Origin: Alphaproteobacteria bacterium
Lineage (GTDB): Bacteria > Pseudomonadota > Alphaproteobacteria > Puniceispirillales > UBA1172
NCBI GenBank assembly: GCA_016778985.1
Contig: JADHOM010000004.1
Span: 1-64,000, forward strand
DNA length: 64,000 nucleotides
Reading direction: 5' to 3'
The first letter of the stretch is position 1, and each line of letters opens with the position of its first letter. The notes under the pieces were generated by a model that saw only the letters and a program-made list of their open reading frames with translations, did not search any database and was not told where the DNA came from. Shown piece by piece: positions 48,676-56,700 of the stretch. Position numbers and translations under genes: made by a program.

Positions 48676-48762
48676 TTAAGGACTAAAAAAAATAATAAAA
48701 GACACCTTCAATACCGTTTATCAACAGTCGCAATTCAAGGCGCCATTTAAGAAAGGTCAATT

Positions 48763-48996
48763 ATGTCAGATATTCAATCTCCATTGCCGGGAACATTTTA
48801 TTTCACGCCATCGCCTGGTGAGCCAGCGTTCAAATCTGCCGGTGAAAGTGTTAGTGAGGGTGATGTTATTGGGCTAATAGAAGTCATGAAAACCTTTATT
48901 GAGGTTAAAGCCACTGCCGCCGGAACCTTTGACAGTTATGTCATTGATAACGAGCAACCTGTTCAGGCTGGTCAAGTCATTGCTAAGCTGAAATAA
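48763..48996 (+). CDS. Biotin carboxyl carrier protein-like subunit
   Basis: 77-residue single biotinyl domain. IEVMKTFIEVKA includes Lys43 as the biotin attachment site (EVMKTF replaces the usual EAMKM), and GTFDSYVIDNEQPVQAGQVIAKL completes the hammerhead fold. It would swing carboxybiotin between the biotin carboxylase encoded 6 nt downstream and a carboxyltransferase. It lacks the Ala/Pro-rich leader of AccB, so it belongs to this dedicated complex and not to acetyl-CoA carboxylase. AAGAAAGG precedes the ATG. Confidence 0.85.
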   Translation: MSDIQSPLPGTFYFTPSPGEPAFKSAGESVSEGDVIGLIEVMKTFIEVKATAAGTFDSYVIDNEQPVQAGQVIAKLK

Positions 48997-49002
48997 CTGA
49001 TC

Positions 49003-50367
49003 ATGGCAATTCAAAGACTTCTCATAGCTAATCGTGGTGAGATTGCTGTTCGGATTATTAAGGCAGCGCAAGCTCTAGGAATAACAACAATACAAATTTA
49101 TTCTGAGGCTGATGAAACTATGCTGGCTGTTGCAATGGCTGATGAGTCTATTTGTATTGGCCCGGCACCGGCGGCACAATCCTATCTTAATGTTGAGGCG
49201 ATTATTGCTGCTGCTCAAGCATCGCATGCTGATGCGGTGCATCCCGGATATGGGTTTCTGGCTGAAAATGCTAATTTTGTGCGGGCGGTGACGGCGGCAG
49301 GGCTGATTTTTGTTGGCCCTGATGCTGAGCTGATTGATATGATGGGCAACAAGATCGCCGCCAGACAAACCGCGATTAAGGCAGGGGTGCCTGTTGTGCC
49401 GGGGTCGGATGGCGCCATATCTGACCTTGATGAAGCGGCCAGAATTGCTGAGCAGATTGGCTACCCTGTTATGATTAAGGCGGCGGCGGGGGGCGGCGGC
49501 CGCGGTATTCGTATTGCCGATGATGAAGCCAGTTTGCGGCGACTAGCCCCGCAAGCGCAAGCCGAGGCGCAGGCCGCCTTTGGTGATGGCAGTTACTATC
49601 TTGAATATGTGGTTGTGGATGCCCGCCATATAGAAGTGCAAATTATGGGGGATGGTAAGGATGCTGTGCATTTCTTTGAACGCGAATGTTCCTTGCAACG
49701 CCGCCGTCAGAAAATCTGGGAAGAAGCGCCATCAGCAGCGCTTGACCAAGGCACCCGGCATGAGCTTTGCCAGTCAGCTGTCACACTAGCCAAAACCGTT
49801 GGATACAAAGGTGCCGGAACCGTTGAATATCTCTATGAGGAAAACACAGGGCGCTTTTTCTTTATTGAAATGAATACGAGGATACAGGTTGAACATCCGG
49901 TGACAGAGCAAATCACAGGTCATGATCTGGTTGCGGAAATGATCCATATTGCTGGAGGTGCGGCGCTGTCTGTTGCTCAAGCCGATATTCATATGAGCGG
50001 TCATAGTATCGAAGTGCGGGTTAATGCTGAAAACCCTGCGATGCAATTTTTGCCATCACCGGGCACGATTGATCAGTTAAGCTTTGATCATTCCAATGAT
50101 GTTCGTTTTGATCATTTTCTCTATGAAGGCTATACGATACCGCCGTTCTATGACTCGCTAGTTGGAAAATTGATTATCCATGCGGACGACCGTCAGGCGG
50201 CGATAACGCAGTTACATGCAGCGCTAGCGGGGACAGTGATAAAAGGTATAGAGACAACCATTCCTTTGCTCATGGCATTGACTGAAGACGCTGATGTAAA
50301 GTCTGGCCAAGTGCATACAAACTGGCTTGAACACTGGCTCGAAAACAACCCTCAAATCTTTAATTGA
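49003..50367 (+). CDS. Biotin carboxylase subunit
   Basis: 454-residue ATP-grasp biotin carboxylase, about the length of AccC. RLLIANRGEIAVRIIKAAQ start, HPGYGFLAENANFVRAV, the glycine-rich KAAAGGGGRGIRI, HIEVQIMGDG, ERECSLQRRRQKIWEEAPS, and EMNTRIQVEHPVTEQITGHDLV with the catalytic Glu/Arg. It carboxylates biotin on the small carrier protein with bicarbonate and ATP. Directly between the carrier and pxpB, so probably a dedicated subunit. A second housekeeping accC is expected elsewhere in the genome. Confidence 0.88.
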   Translation: MAIQRLLIANRGEIAVRIIKAAQALGITTIQIYSEADETMLAVAMADESICIGPAPAAQSYLNVEAIIAAAQASHADAVHPGYGFLAENANFVRAVTAAGLIFVGPDAELIDMMGNKIAARQTAIKAGVPVVPGSDGAISDLDEAARIAEQIGYPVMIKAAAGGGGRGIRIADDEASLRRLAPQAQAEAQAAFGDGSYYLEYVVVDARHIEVQIMGDGKDAVHFFERECSLQRRRQKIWEEAPSAALDQGTRHELCQSAVTLAKTVGYKGAGTVEYLYEENTGRFFFIEMNTRIQVEHPVTEQITGHDLVAEMIHIAGGAALSVAQADIHMSGHSIEVRVNAENPAMQFLPSPGTIDQLSFDHSNDVRFDHFLYEGYTIPPFYDSLVGKLIIHADDRQAAITQLHAALAGTVIKGIETTIPLLMALTEDADVKSGQVHTNWLEHWLENNPQIFN

Positions 50368-50379
50368 TGGAGAATTGAA

Positions 50380-51255
50380 TTGAAAACACGATATACATTT
50401 GGTGGTGATGAACACATCTATGTTGAGATCGATGAAGAGATGTCGCTTGATGCGTTCTTCAAAAGCTTATCCATGAGTAACGCGGTAAAAGACGCAAACA
50501 TTGATGGGGTAACAGAGATTTGCCCAGCCAATGCGTCTTTTCAGGTGAAGTTTAATCCAGATGTTATTCACCCCAATGATCTGCTTGAGCGCATTAAAAT
50601 GCTTGAGGAAAAAGCCGTGCAAGCTGAAAAAAGGCTGAATACTCGCATCATTGAAATTCCTGTCTATTATCAAGACCCATGGACACATGAAACCCTCATG
50701 CGGTTCAGAGAAAGACATCAAGACCCTAATGGCACAGATTTGGAATATGCGGCACAAATCAATGGCTTTGATAGTGTCGACGATTTCATCACCGCGCATC
50801 ACTCACAGCCCTGGTTTGTTTCGATGGTTGGATTTGTCTCAGGGTTGCCGTTTCTCTATCAGCTTGTTGAGCGCGACAAGCAGTTGCAGGTGCCAAAATA
50901 TCTGCGCCCAAGAACAGATACGCCAAAACTAACAGTTGGCTATGGCGGCTGTTTTTCATGTATCTATTCTGTTCGCGGTGCTGGCGGCTATCAGATGTTT
51001 GGCATCACTCCAATGCCGATTTATGACCCTGAACAGAAGGTGACATATCTGCAAGATTTTATGGTGCTATTCCGGCCTGGAGATATTGTCAAATGGCGGC
51101 CGATTGATCGGGCTGAATATGATGCCATTTGTCAGCAGGTTGAGGATGGAACCTATATGCCAAAAATGGCAGAAGTTGAGTTTGATCTGGATATATTCAA
51201 TCAGGATATTGCAAAAACTAATGCTCGTTTGATGGAGGCTCTCAATGGCGCTTAA
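50380..51255 (+). CDS. pxpB: PxpB/KipI-type carboxyltransferase-domain protein (AHS1), divergent long form
   Basis: 291 residues, clearly longer than the roughly 220-residue E. coli PxpB. It retains the AHS1/KipI fold features: RYTFGGDEHIYVEIDEEMSLD start, IIEIPVYYQDPWTHETLM, FVSGLPFLYQL, and the final glycine-rich YGGCFSCIYSVRGAGGYQMFG where classical PxpB has a QTGIYP...SPGGW-type motif. The altered segment with two Cys and the extra 70 residues suggest a substrate different from, or additional to, 5-oxoproline. Start is TTG 50380 with GGAG upstream. Overlaps pxpC by 11 nt. AHS1 is homologous to half of the urea carboxylase carboxyltransferase domain. Confidence 0.72.
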   Translation: MKTRYTFGGDEHIYVEIDEEMSLDAFFKSLSMSNAVKDANIDGVTEICPANASFQVKFNPDVIHPNDLLERIKMLEEKAVQAEKRLNTRIIEIPVYYQDPWTHETLMRFRERHQDPNGTDLEYAAQINGFDSVDDFITAHHSQPWFVSMVGFVSGLPFLYQLVERDKQLQVPKYLRPRTDTPKLTVGYGGCFSCIYSVRGAGGYQMFGITPMPIYDPEQKVTYLQDFMVLFRPGDIVKWRPIDRAEYDAICQQVEDGTYMPKMAEVEFDLDIFNQDIAKTNARLMEALNGA

Positions 51256-52216
51256 TATTATTAATCCAGGTTTGTCGACCTCTATTCAAGACCTCGGGCG
51301 CCCCGGATATTTTCATCTAGGCATTCCTATCGGCGGGGCGATGGACAGGTTTTCCATGCGGGTTGCCAATATGCTGGTTGGCAATTCCGAAGATGCCGCA
51401 GGCCTGGAAGCCGTCTTTATGGGGCCAGAGATTGAGTTTACGAGCGATACGGCAATAGCTGTCACCGGTGCCGATATTCCGGTCATGATTGATGGTGTTG
51501 AGGCGCCAAGCTGGACAGCCTTAGCCGTCAGCAAAGGGCAAAAGCTAAGCTTTGGCTTTCTTAAAACAGGAGCACGGATATATATTGCCGTAGCCGGCGG
51601 CATTACTACACCCGAAGCTTTAGGCAGTCGCTCAACCTATCCAATTGGTGCGCTGGGCGGCATCGAAGGGCGAAATATTGCCGCTGGTGATGCCTTGCCA
51701 ACAGGTTCTGCTGGTGCTGTCACCATTGGCGCCAGCGTTCCTTCTACCATGCATAGGATGCCAGCGACACCAGCTATCTTGCGGATGGTAAAGGGTTTAT
51801 ACTGGCATCGCTTGACAGAGGCATCGGGTCAGCAATTCTTGGCTGATGAATGGAAAGTGGCCCCCGAAGCAGACCGCATGGGCTATCGATTCAGGGGCGG
51901 CAAGACGCTTGAGTTTGTTGACCGAGAGCAGCCGTTTGGTGCTGGTTCTGATCCGTCAAATATTGTTGATGGCTGTTATTCTTATGGCTCAATCCAAGTG
52001 CCTGGCGGCACTGAGCCTATTGTCTTGCATCGAGACGCGGTATCGGGTGGCGGCTATTTCACATTAGGGGCGATTATCTCTGCTGATATGGATTATATCG
52101 GCCAGCTGCAACCTCATACGCCAGTAAAGTTTGAAGCGGTTAGCATGGATGAGGCTTTATCAGCTCGTCAAGAGCGGCATAAATTGCTTGATGCGATCAG
52201 GTCAGAATTATCGTAG
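51245..52216 (+). CDS. pxpC: PxpC/KipA-type carboxyltransferase-domain protein (AHS2)
   Basis: 323-residue AHS2/KipA protein: IINPGLSTSIQDLGRPGYFHLGIPIGGAMD start, NMLVGNSEDAAGLEAVFMGPE, IYIAVAGGITTPEALGSRSTYPIGALGG, EADRMGYRFRGGKTLEF and DAVSGGGYFTLGAIISADMDYIGQLQP, all conserved. Together with PxpB it forms the heteromeric unit that acts on an amide or lactam; the same two domains form the carboxyltransferase of urea carboxylase. Its TAG stop is followed 9 nt later, in the same frame, by the ATG of the binding-protein homolog. Confidence 0.85.
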   Translation: MALNIINPGLSTSIQDLGRPGYFHLGIPIGGAMDRFSMRVANMLVGNSEDAAGLEAVFMGPEIEFTSDTAIAVTGADIPVMIDGVEAPSWTALAVSKGQKLSFGFLKTGARIYIAVAGGITTPEALGSRSTYPIGALGGIEGRNIAAGDALPTGSAGAVTIGASVPSTMHRMPATPAILRMVKGLYWHRLTEASGQQFLADEWKVAPEADRMGYRFRGGKTLEFVDREQPFGAGSDPSNIVDGCYSYGSIQVPGGTEPIVLHRDAVSGGGYFTLGAIISADMDYIGQLQPHTPVKFEAVSMDEALSARQERHKLLDAIRSELS

Positions 52217-52225
52217 CATAGGGTT

Positions 52226-53434
52226 ATGGTAGCAGCGCCATTAGTAAAAGATTCAACGCATCGCTTAGCGGTGCTGGGAACATCTGTGACGCAAAACCCG
52301 GTTTTGAAAGGCTATGCTGAAAAGGATTTGGGCATAGTGCTTGATATGGTAACTTTGGGTGGTGAGTCAGCTCAGCAAAGGGCGGCTTTATCACCCCAAA
52401 GTTATGATGTCTATGATCAGTGGTTTCATGATATTGACCTGAGCTGGCCAACAGGGTCATTACAGCCGATTGATATCAATCGCATCAAAGGCTTCCGTCA
52501 GTTAGATTTGAATGCCTTAACCGGATATTCTAAAACTAAAGATCACATATGGAAAACCTCTGCCCCTATTGATCGTCTTTTTGTTGGTGCTGAATTATCA
52601 CTGTCACGCAAGCCGTCTGAGCAAATCAGCATGATGCCGACTATTTTTAATGCTGATACAATGGCAATCATAAATGGTCAGAGCCATCCCTTTCCGCATG
52701 TCAATGACTGGCAAGGATTGCTGGATGAAGATTGGCATGGCGCGGTTATTATTCAAAAAGATTCGGCCATAAGTATGGTTGAGATTTTGCTAGCCCTTAT
52801 CCAGAAAGGCGATTTAGAGGTTGCTAATATTACTGATCTAACAACCGATGAAATTGATCAGTTCATCAGGTGTTTTAGCGGGTATTTAAAACAGGGACAA
52901 ATCCTCTATCATTGGGAAGTTGAGCATGATCTGTTGGCGATTAGCCATATCAATAAACCCTTGCTTTGTTCGATCTGGTGGTCAGGCGCGATGCAGCTGC
53001 GTGCCAGGGGCTATGATGTCAGCATGTTTACTCCGATGAGTGGCTATCGTGGGTGGTTTGGCGGGCTTGCCTTGTCACAGTCTTTATCTGACTGGAACCG
53101 TGATGCCGCCTATGATTATCTAAACTGGTGGCTCACCGGCCCAGCTGGTGCCTATCTCTGTCGCCAAGGCGGCTATTTCATCAATACCGAGGCGGTTCGC
53201 ACATATCTGCAAACCCATGAATATGAGTTTTGGATTGAGGGTAAGGCCGCCAGATACGATATTTTTGATAATGATGGACAGTTACTTTATCGCAAAGGCA
53301 GCGTCCGCGAAGGCGGCAGTCTTTATGACCGAATGAAATCCATCGCTATCTGGAACACGGTTATGCCAGAACATAATTATCTTGTCAGAAAGTGGGAAAA
53401 TCTGCCTTGGCCAAAGCATGTTGGTCGACAATAG
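52226..53434 (+). CDS. Cytoplasmic homolog of an ABC substrate-binding protein, no signal peptide
   Basis: 402 residues homologous along its length to the Tat-exported binding protein at 59103 (shared GYRGW, YxxWWLTGPAGAYLCRQGGYF / YWLSGPPAIAVSEQGYY, FWxEGK, RxGGSLxxR and C-terminal KW). The N-terminus MVAAPLVKDSTHRLAVLGTS has no hydrophobic or twin-arginine signal, and an in-frame stop 9 nt upstream (that of pxpC) rules out a missed leader. AGGG precedes the ATG. It should stay in the cytoplasm. Possible roles are ligand sensing, delivery to the Pxp-like complex, or an evolved enzyme; none is shown. It lies in the Pxp-like operon direction, convergent with the GntR gene. Confidence 0.75.
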   Translation: MVAAPLVKDSTHRLAVLGTSVTQNPVLKGYAEKDLGIVLDMVTLGGESAQQRAALSPQSYDVYDQWFHDIDLSWPTGSLQPIDINRIKGFRQLDLNALTGYSKTKDHIWKTSAPIDRLFVGAELSLSRKPSEQISMMPTIFNADTMAIINGQSHPFPHVNDWQGLLDEDWHGAVIIQKDSAISMVEILLALIQKGDLEVANITDLTTDEIDQFIRCFSGYLKQGQILYHWEVEHDLLAISHINKPLLCSIWWSGAMQLRARGYDVSMFTPMSGYRGWFGGLALSQSLSDWNRDAAYDYLNWWLTGPAGAYLCRQGGYFINTEAVRTYLQTHEYEFWIEGKAARYDIFDNDGQLLYRKGSVREGGSLYDRMKSIAIWNTVMPEHNYLVRKWENLPWPKHVGRQ

Positions 53435-53490
53435 ATCAGATTAACCTCACTATGATTATGATTGTCAATATTGGCTATCGCCGAATATAA

Positions 53491-54501
53491 TTATTGTCGT
53501 GTCAGCCATGATGGGATCGGCGGTGTTGGAAAGATCGAAAGTGCCTTGAGCCGTTGATTTGTCCGTTTAGCTGATAATTGAATATGGTTTTCCAAAGCCA
53601 TGGCGGCGGCATCTACGGAATCGCGTATTAGCAACTCATAAATCATAATATGCTCAGATAAAGTGGCGATGAAAGGCCGTCCATCCATAGGCTTGGCAAA
53701 AATATCATTGACCACTAACGCTAGCTGAGTTTGCCCAATGATCCGTTTTAATGCCATATTTTGTGAGCAGTTCAGAAGCTCAACATGCAGGTCATTTTCA
53801 ATCAATTTGATCTTCTCTTGGTTAAGTGAAGATGTGTCCTCTTTGGCTTTGTAGCATCGCTCAAGCCAAACATTGATTCGCTGATTATCGAGGCGCTGGG
53901 CAGCGTCAGTTAATGCCAGCGGTTCTAGTTTTGAGCGAATACTAAAGAGATCATTTAGCATTTTGGATGTTAAGGGCCCGACCGTCCAATGCGCCCGATA
54001 ATCTTTACCAATTAATCCGTGTTCGGCAAACTTAGACAGCGATTGGCGAATAATGGTGCGGCTGACGTTATAGTTATCAGCGGCTTTCTGCTCATTGATC
54101 CAAAACTCACCAAAGGGCAGCATATTGGCAATGTGCTGTTCCATATCATGATGAAGATCATCAATTCTCTGCTTTTCGACATCGAGCGTATTATGAAAAT
54201 ATGTCTTCAGGTCACTGTCGCTAACGCGCTTTACCACATCAGGCATTTTTGGGTTTGCTTGGTCAGACTGTCTAAGAATGTATTGCGCCTTTTTATCAAC
54301 GCGGATAGCTAAACCAATTTTCTCCAGCATTTGTAAGGCTTGATAAACAGGTGTCCGGCTTGACTCAAAAATACTGGCCAGTGATTGAACGCTAACAATA
54401 ACCCCGTCTAAAGCCCGATTCGTAGATATCACCGTTTTCATTTCGGCAAAAATCTGCAAGTAACGCGGCTGGCGATTACTATTTTTGTATACAAAAACCA
54501 T
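53491..54501 (-). CDS. GntR-type transcription regulator with two winged-helix segments and FCD-like domain
   Basis: 336 residues. Segment one (about 11-68): PRYLQIFAEMKTVI then VQSLASIFESSRTPVYQALQMLEKIGLAIRV, a GntR winged helix. Segment two (about 115-170): INEQKAADNYNVSRTIIRQSLSKFAEHGLIGKD, a second winged helix. Residues 180-310 are an FCD-like helical ligand domain with DLHVELLNCSQN, LSEHIMIYELL and LENHIQLS supplying the usual Asp/His metal ligands. FadR-type regulators normally have only one winged helix and about 230 residues. It is divergent from the transporter operon at 54745, and a perfect palindrome overlaps its own start, so autoregulation and control of that operon are likely. 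The ATG 54501 is supported because the first DNA-binding domain needs its N-terminal residues. Confidence 0.78.
   Translation of the reverse strand: MVFVYKNSNRQPRYLQIFAEMKTVISTNRALDGVIVSVQSLASIFESSRTPVYQALQMLEKIGLAIRVDKKAQYILRQSDQANPKMPDVVKRVSDSDLKTYFHNTLDVEKQRIDDLHHDMEQHIANMLPFGEFWINEQKAADNYNVSRTIIRQSLSKFAEHGLIGKDYRAHWTVGPLTSKMLNDLFSIRSKLEPLALTDAAQRLDNQRINVWLERCYKAKEDTSSLNQEKIKLIENDLHVELLNCSQNMALKRIIGQTQLALVVNDIFAKPMDGRPFIATLSEHIMIYELLIRDSVDAAAMALENHIQLSAKRTNQRLKALSIFPTPPIPSWLTRQ
54482..54497. promoter_or_regulatory. Perfect palindromic operator-like sequence at the regulator 5' end
   Basis: TTTTTGTATACAAAAA is a perfect 16-bp palindrome whose core TTGTATACAA fits FadR/GntR-subfamily operators. 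It lies inside codons 2-7 of the regulator gene (giving FVYKN) and 248 nt upstream of the divergent ABC ATPase start. Confidence 0.55.
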
Positions 54502-54744
54502 TTTTTGAAAATAGCAAATACACTTTACAGCGTCAACTCATCTAAATTTACACGAAAATAGGGTTTTATTGAATTGAAATTGCTAATTTCAAGATCAAAG
54601 CCTGATCATAACGGGGTTTTCTTCGCTATTCATTCATATATTAAAAAAAGACTTTGACTTTTGTGTTCATTGTGAAAACATAGGTTAACAAACATTTAAT
54701 ATTTTGACGGTCTAACAACCTTCAAACTGTGGAGAATACAGGAC
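54502..54744. promoter_or_regulatory. Divergent control region between regulator and transporter operon
   Basis: 243 nt, AT-rich and without an ORF. A possible plus-strand -35 TTGACT (54654-54659) lies 85 nt before the ATPase start, but no good -10 follows at 16-18 nt. TTTGTGTTCATTGTGAAAACA at about 54659-54679 is a pair of imperfect TTGTG repeats. The palindrome at 54482 is at its left edge. Confidence 0.3.
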
Positions 54745-55812
54745 GTGCTAGAGGTTAAAGGCGTTTCTAAGAGCTTTTCTGGGGTTCCAGCCGTTGAAGA
54801 TGTGTCCTTTAAGGTTGAGCAAAATGAATATGTTACTCTTCTTGGCTCATCGGGAAGTGGTAAATCGGTTCTCCTGCGCATTATTGCTGGCCTGCTGACG
54901 CCAGATGCTGGTGTGGTACTCTTGAATGGTGAAGACGTGACCGATCTGCCTTGCCATGAGCGCAGGATTGGTTTTGTGCAACAAAAATACGCGCTTTTCC
55001 CGCATCTGAATGTTTTTGACAATATCGCTTTTGGTCTTCGCCATCGTGAGGTTGATCCGATTAAAAATGAAAGTTTGGTCAAACAAAAGGTGTCCGAGAC
55101 GATTGCTCTTGTTGGTCTTATTGGCCAAGAAAGCAAGATGACTGGTCAGATATCAGGTGGCCAAAAGCAGAGGGTGTCGCTGGCACGGACGCTGGTTACT
55201 GAACCTAAAATTTGCTTGCTGGATGAGCCGCTTGGCGCGCTTGATGCAAACCTCAGAGAAAGAATGACGATTGAGCTGCAAAACATTCGCAGTGAGCTTG
55301 GCGTGTCCTTTATGCATGTTACAGGAAATGAGTTTGAAGCCCTTGCTATGGGGCAGAACATGCTTGTCATGTCAGAGGGCCGAATTGTTGAGCAAGGCAT
55401 TCCGCAGCAGATGTATGCAACGCCATCAGATTTGATTACGGCAAAAAGCATGCATAATTTCAATATTTTTTCTGGCGATGATTTGCACAAACACATGGAA
55501 GCCGGAACCAGCGATAAGCTATCAGCGGCAAAAATTAAGAAGGCCATGCATTGCGCTATCCCAATGGATAGAATTGATATCGTGGCGGCATCAGCTAAGG
55601 CCAAAGGTCTGCGGGCAGAATTTCTGACAAGTGAGTTTCTCGGCAACAAAATCATCTATTTCTTCAAAACTGAAGATGGGCATGTTTGTGAAGTTGAAGA
55701 TCACATGAGCCTGCGTGAGCGCAGAGAGCTGACGGCAAGCACGACTTACGCGCTGAAGTGGAAGTCTAAAGATATTCTCTATTATGACGAAAACAAACAG
55801 TTGCTGGGGTAA
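54745..55812 (+). CDS. ABC transporter ATPase 1 of the GntR-linked operon, with atypical switch motif
   Basis: 355 residues, PotA/UgpC-type. Walker A LGSSGSGKSVLLRIIAG, Q-loop FVQQKYALFPHLNV, signature ISGGQKQRVSLARTL and Walker B ICLLDEPLGALDANL are intact, and a TOBE-like C-terminal domain follows. The switch region reads FMHVTGNEFEAL where the family has VTHDQxEA: the catalytic switch histidine is replaced by glycine, while flanking residues stay aligned, so a frameshift is unlikely. A second, canonical ATPase in the same operon (60371) probably forms the active heterodimer with it. Start is GTG 54745 with GGAG 10 nt upstream. Confidence 0.82.
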   Translation: MLEVKGVSKSFSGVPAVEDVSFKVEQNEYVTLLGSSGSGKSVLLRIIAGLLTPDAGVVLLNGEDVTDLPCHERRIGFVQQKYALFPHLNVFDNIAFGLRHREVDPIKNESLVKQKVSETIALVGLIGQESKMTGQISGGQKQRVSLARTLVTEPKICLLDEPLGALDANLRERMTIELQNIRSELGVSFMHVTGNEFEALAMGQNMLVMSEGRIVEQGIPQQMYATPSDLITAKSMHNFNIFSGDDLHKHMEAGTSDKLSAAKIKKAMHCAIPMDRIDIVAASAKAKGLRAEFLTSEFLGNKIIYFFKTEDGHVCEVEDHMSLRERRELTASTTYALKWKSKDILYYDENKQLLG

Positions 55813-55838
55813 ATGGTAAAGATGGAAAGAATGACATC

Positions 55839-56687
55839 ATGAAGTCAAATAAAAGAACATGGTTGCTTCTATCACCAGGGATAACATGGATTTTATTCTT
55901 CCTTGTGGCGCCTCTGATTATGATGATCTATGTCAGCTTCTGGACGCAAACAACATTTAGCATCAAGCCTGAACTTACGGTGACATCTTGGGTTAATTTT
56001 TTCAGCTCGGATACGTATTTTGGGGCTTTGCTGCGAACCATAAGGATTTGGTTAACTGTGCTGTTTGTGACCTTGTTGGTCGGTTATCCTGTAGCGCTCT
56101 ATATCGGCCAATTTATTAAAAACAAAACCTTACAAACCGCTTTGTTGGTGACTTGCGTGATTCCGTTTTGGACGTCATTTCTCATTCGGGTATTGGCGTG
56201 GCGGCCAATGCTAGGCAAAGAAGGTGCGATTAATATTGTTCTGCAAAAAATAGGAATTATTGATGCTCCAATTGAAGTTCTGCTGTTTACCGAATTATCG
56301 GTGATTATTGGGATGGTGCAGATTTATGTGGTGTTCATGGTGGGCCCGATCGCCTTCATGATTGGCCGCATTGACGGCAGTCTGATTGAATCAGCACGTG
56401 ATCTGGGCGCCTCGTCATGGACAATTTTCCGCCGTATCATCCTGCCGCTTAGCATGCCGGGTGTGATTGTTGGGGCTATTTTTGTGACGGTCATGGTGCT
56501 GGGTGAGTTTGCGACAGCGTCGGCGTTATCAGGGCGCAAAGTTAATCTGCTGGGGAATATCATTATCACGCAGGTTGGGTCGCTGAAATGGGCATTTGCC
56601 GCGGTTGCTGGCGTTGTGCTGACGATTGTCATGGCGACATTCGTTGCCGTCATGTTGCGTATTGTTAACTTGAGAAATCAGCTTTAG
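55839..56687 (+). CDS. ABC transporter permease 1 (PotB-like)
   Basis: 282-residue permease of the MalF/PotB superfamily. KRTWLLLSPGITWILFFLVAPLIMMIYVSFW start, IPFWTSFLIRVLAWRPMLGKEGAIN, and the ATPase-coupling loop LIESARDLGASSWTIFRRIILPLSMPGVIVG. Six hydrophobic helices. It lies 26 nt after ATPase 1 and 13 nt before the second permease. Imports an unknown small molecule. Confidence 0.85.
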   Translation: MKSNKRTWLLLSPGITWILFFLVAPLIMMIYVSFWTQTTFSIKPELTVTSWVNFFSSDTYFGALLRTIRIWLTVLFVTLLVGYPVALYIGQFIKNKTLQTALLVTCVIPFWTSFLIRVLAWRPMLGKEGAINIVLQKIGIIDAPIEVLLFTELSVIIGMVQIYVVFMVGPIAFMIGRIDGSLIESARDLGASSWTIFRRIILPLSMPGVIVGAIFVTVMVLGEFATASALSGRKVNLLGNIIITQVGSLKWAFAAVAGVVLTIVMATFVAVMLRIVNLRNQL

Positions 56688-56700
56688 GGGGACATGATTT

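Noticed and set aside
54745-55812. The missing switch His in ATPase 1 as a frameshift artefact
   Set aside because: Residues on both sides (FMHVT and EALAMG) remain aligned with the family in one frame, so it is a substitution and not a shift.
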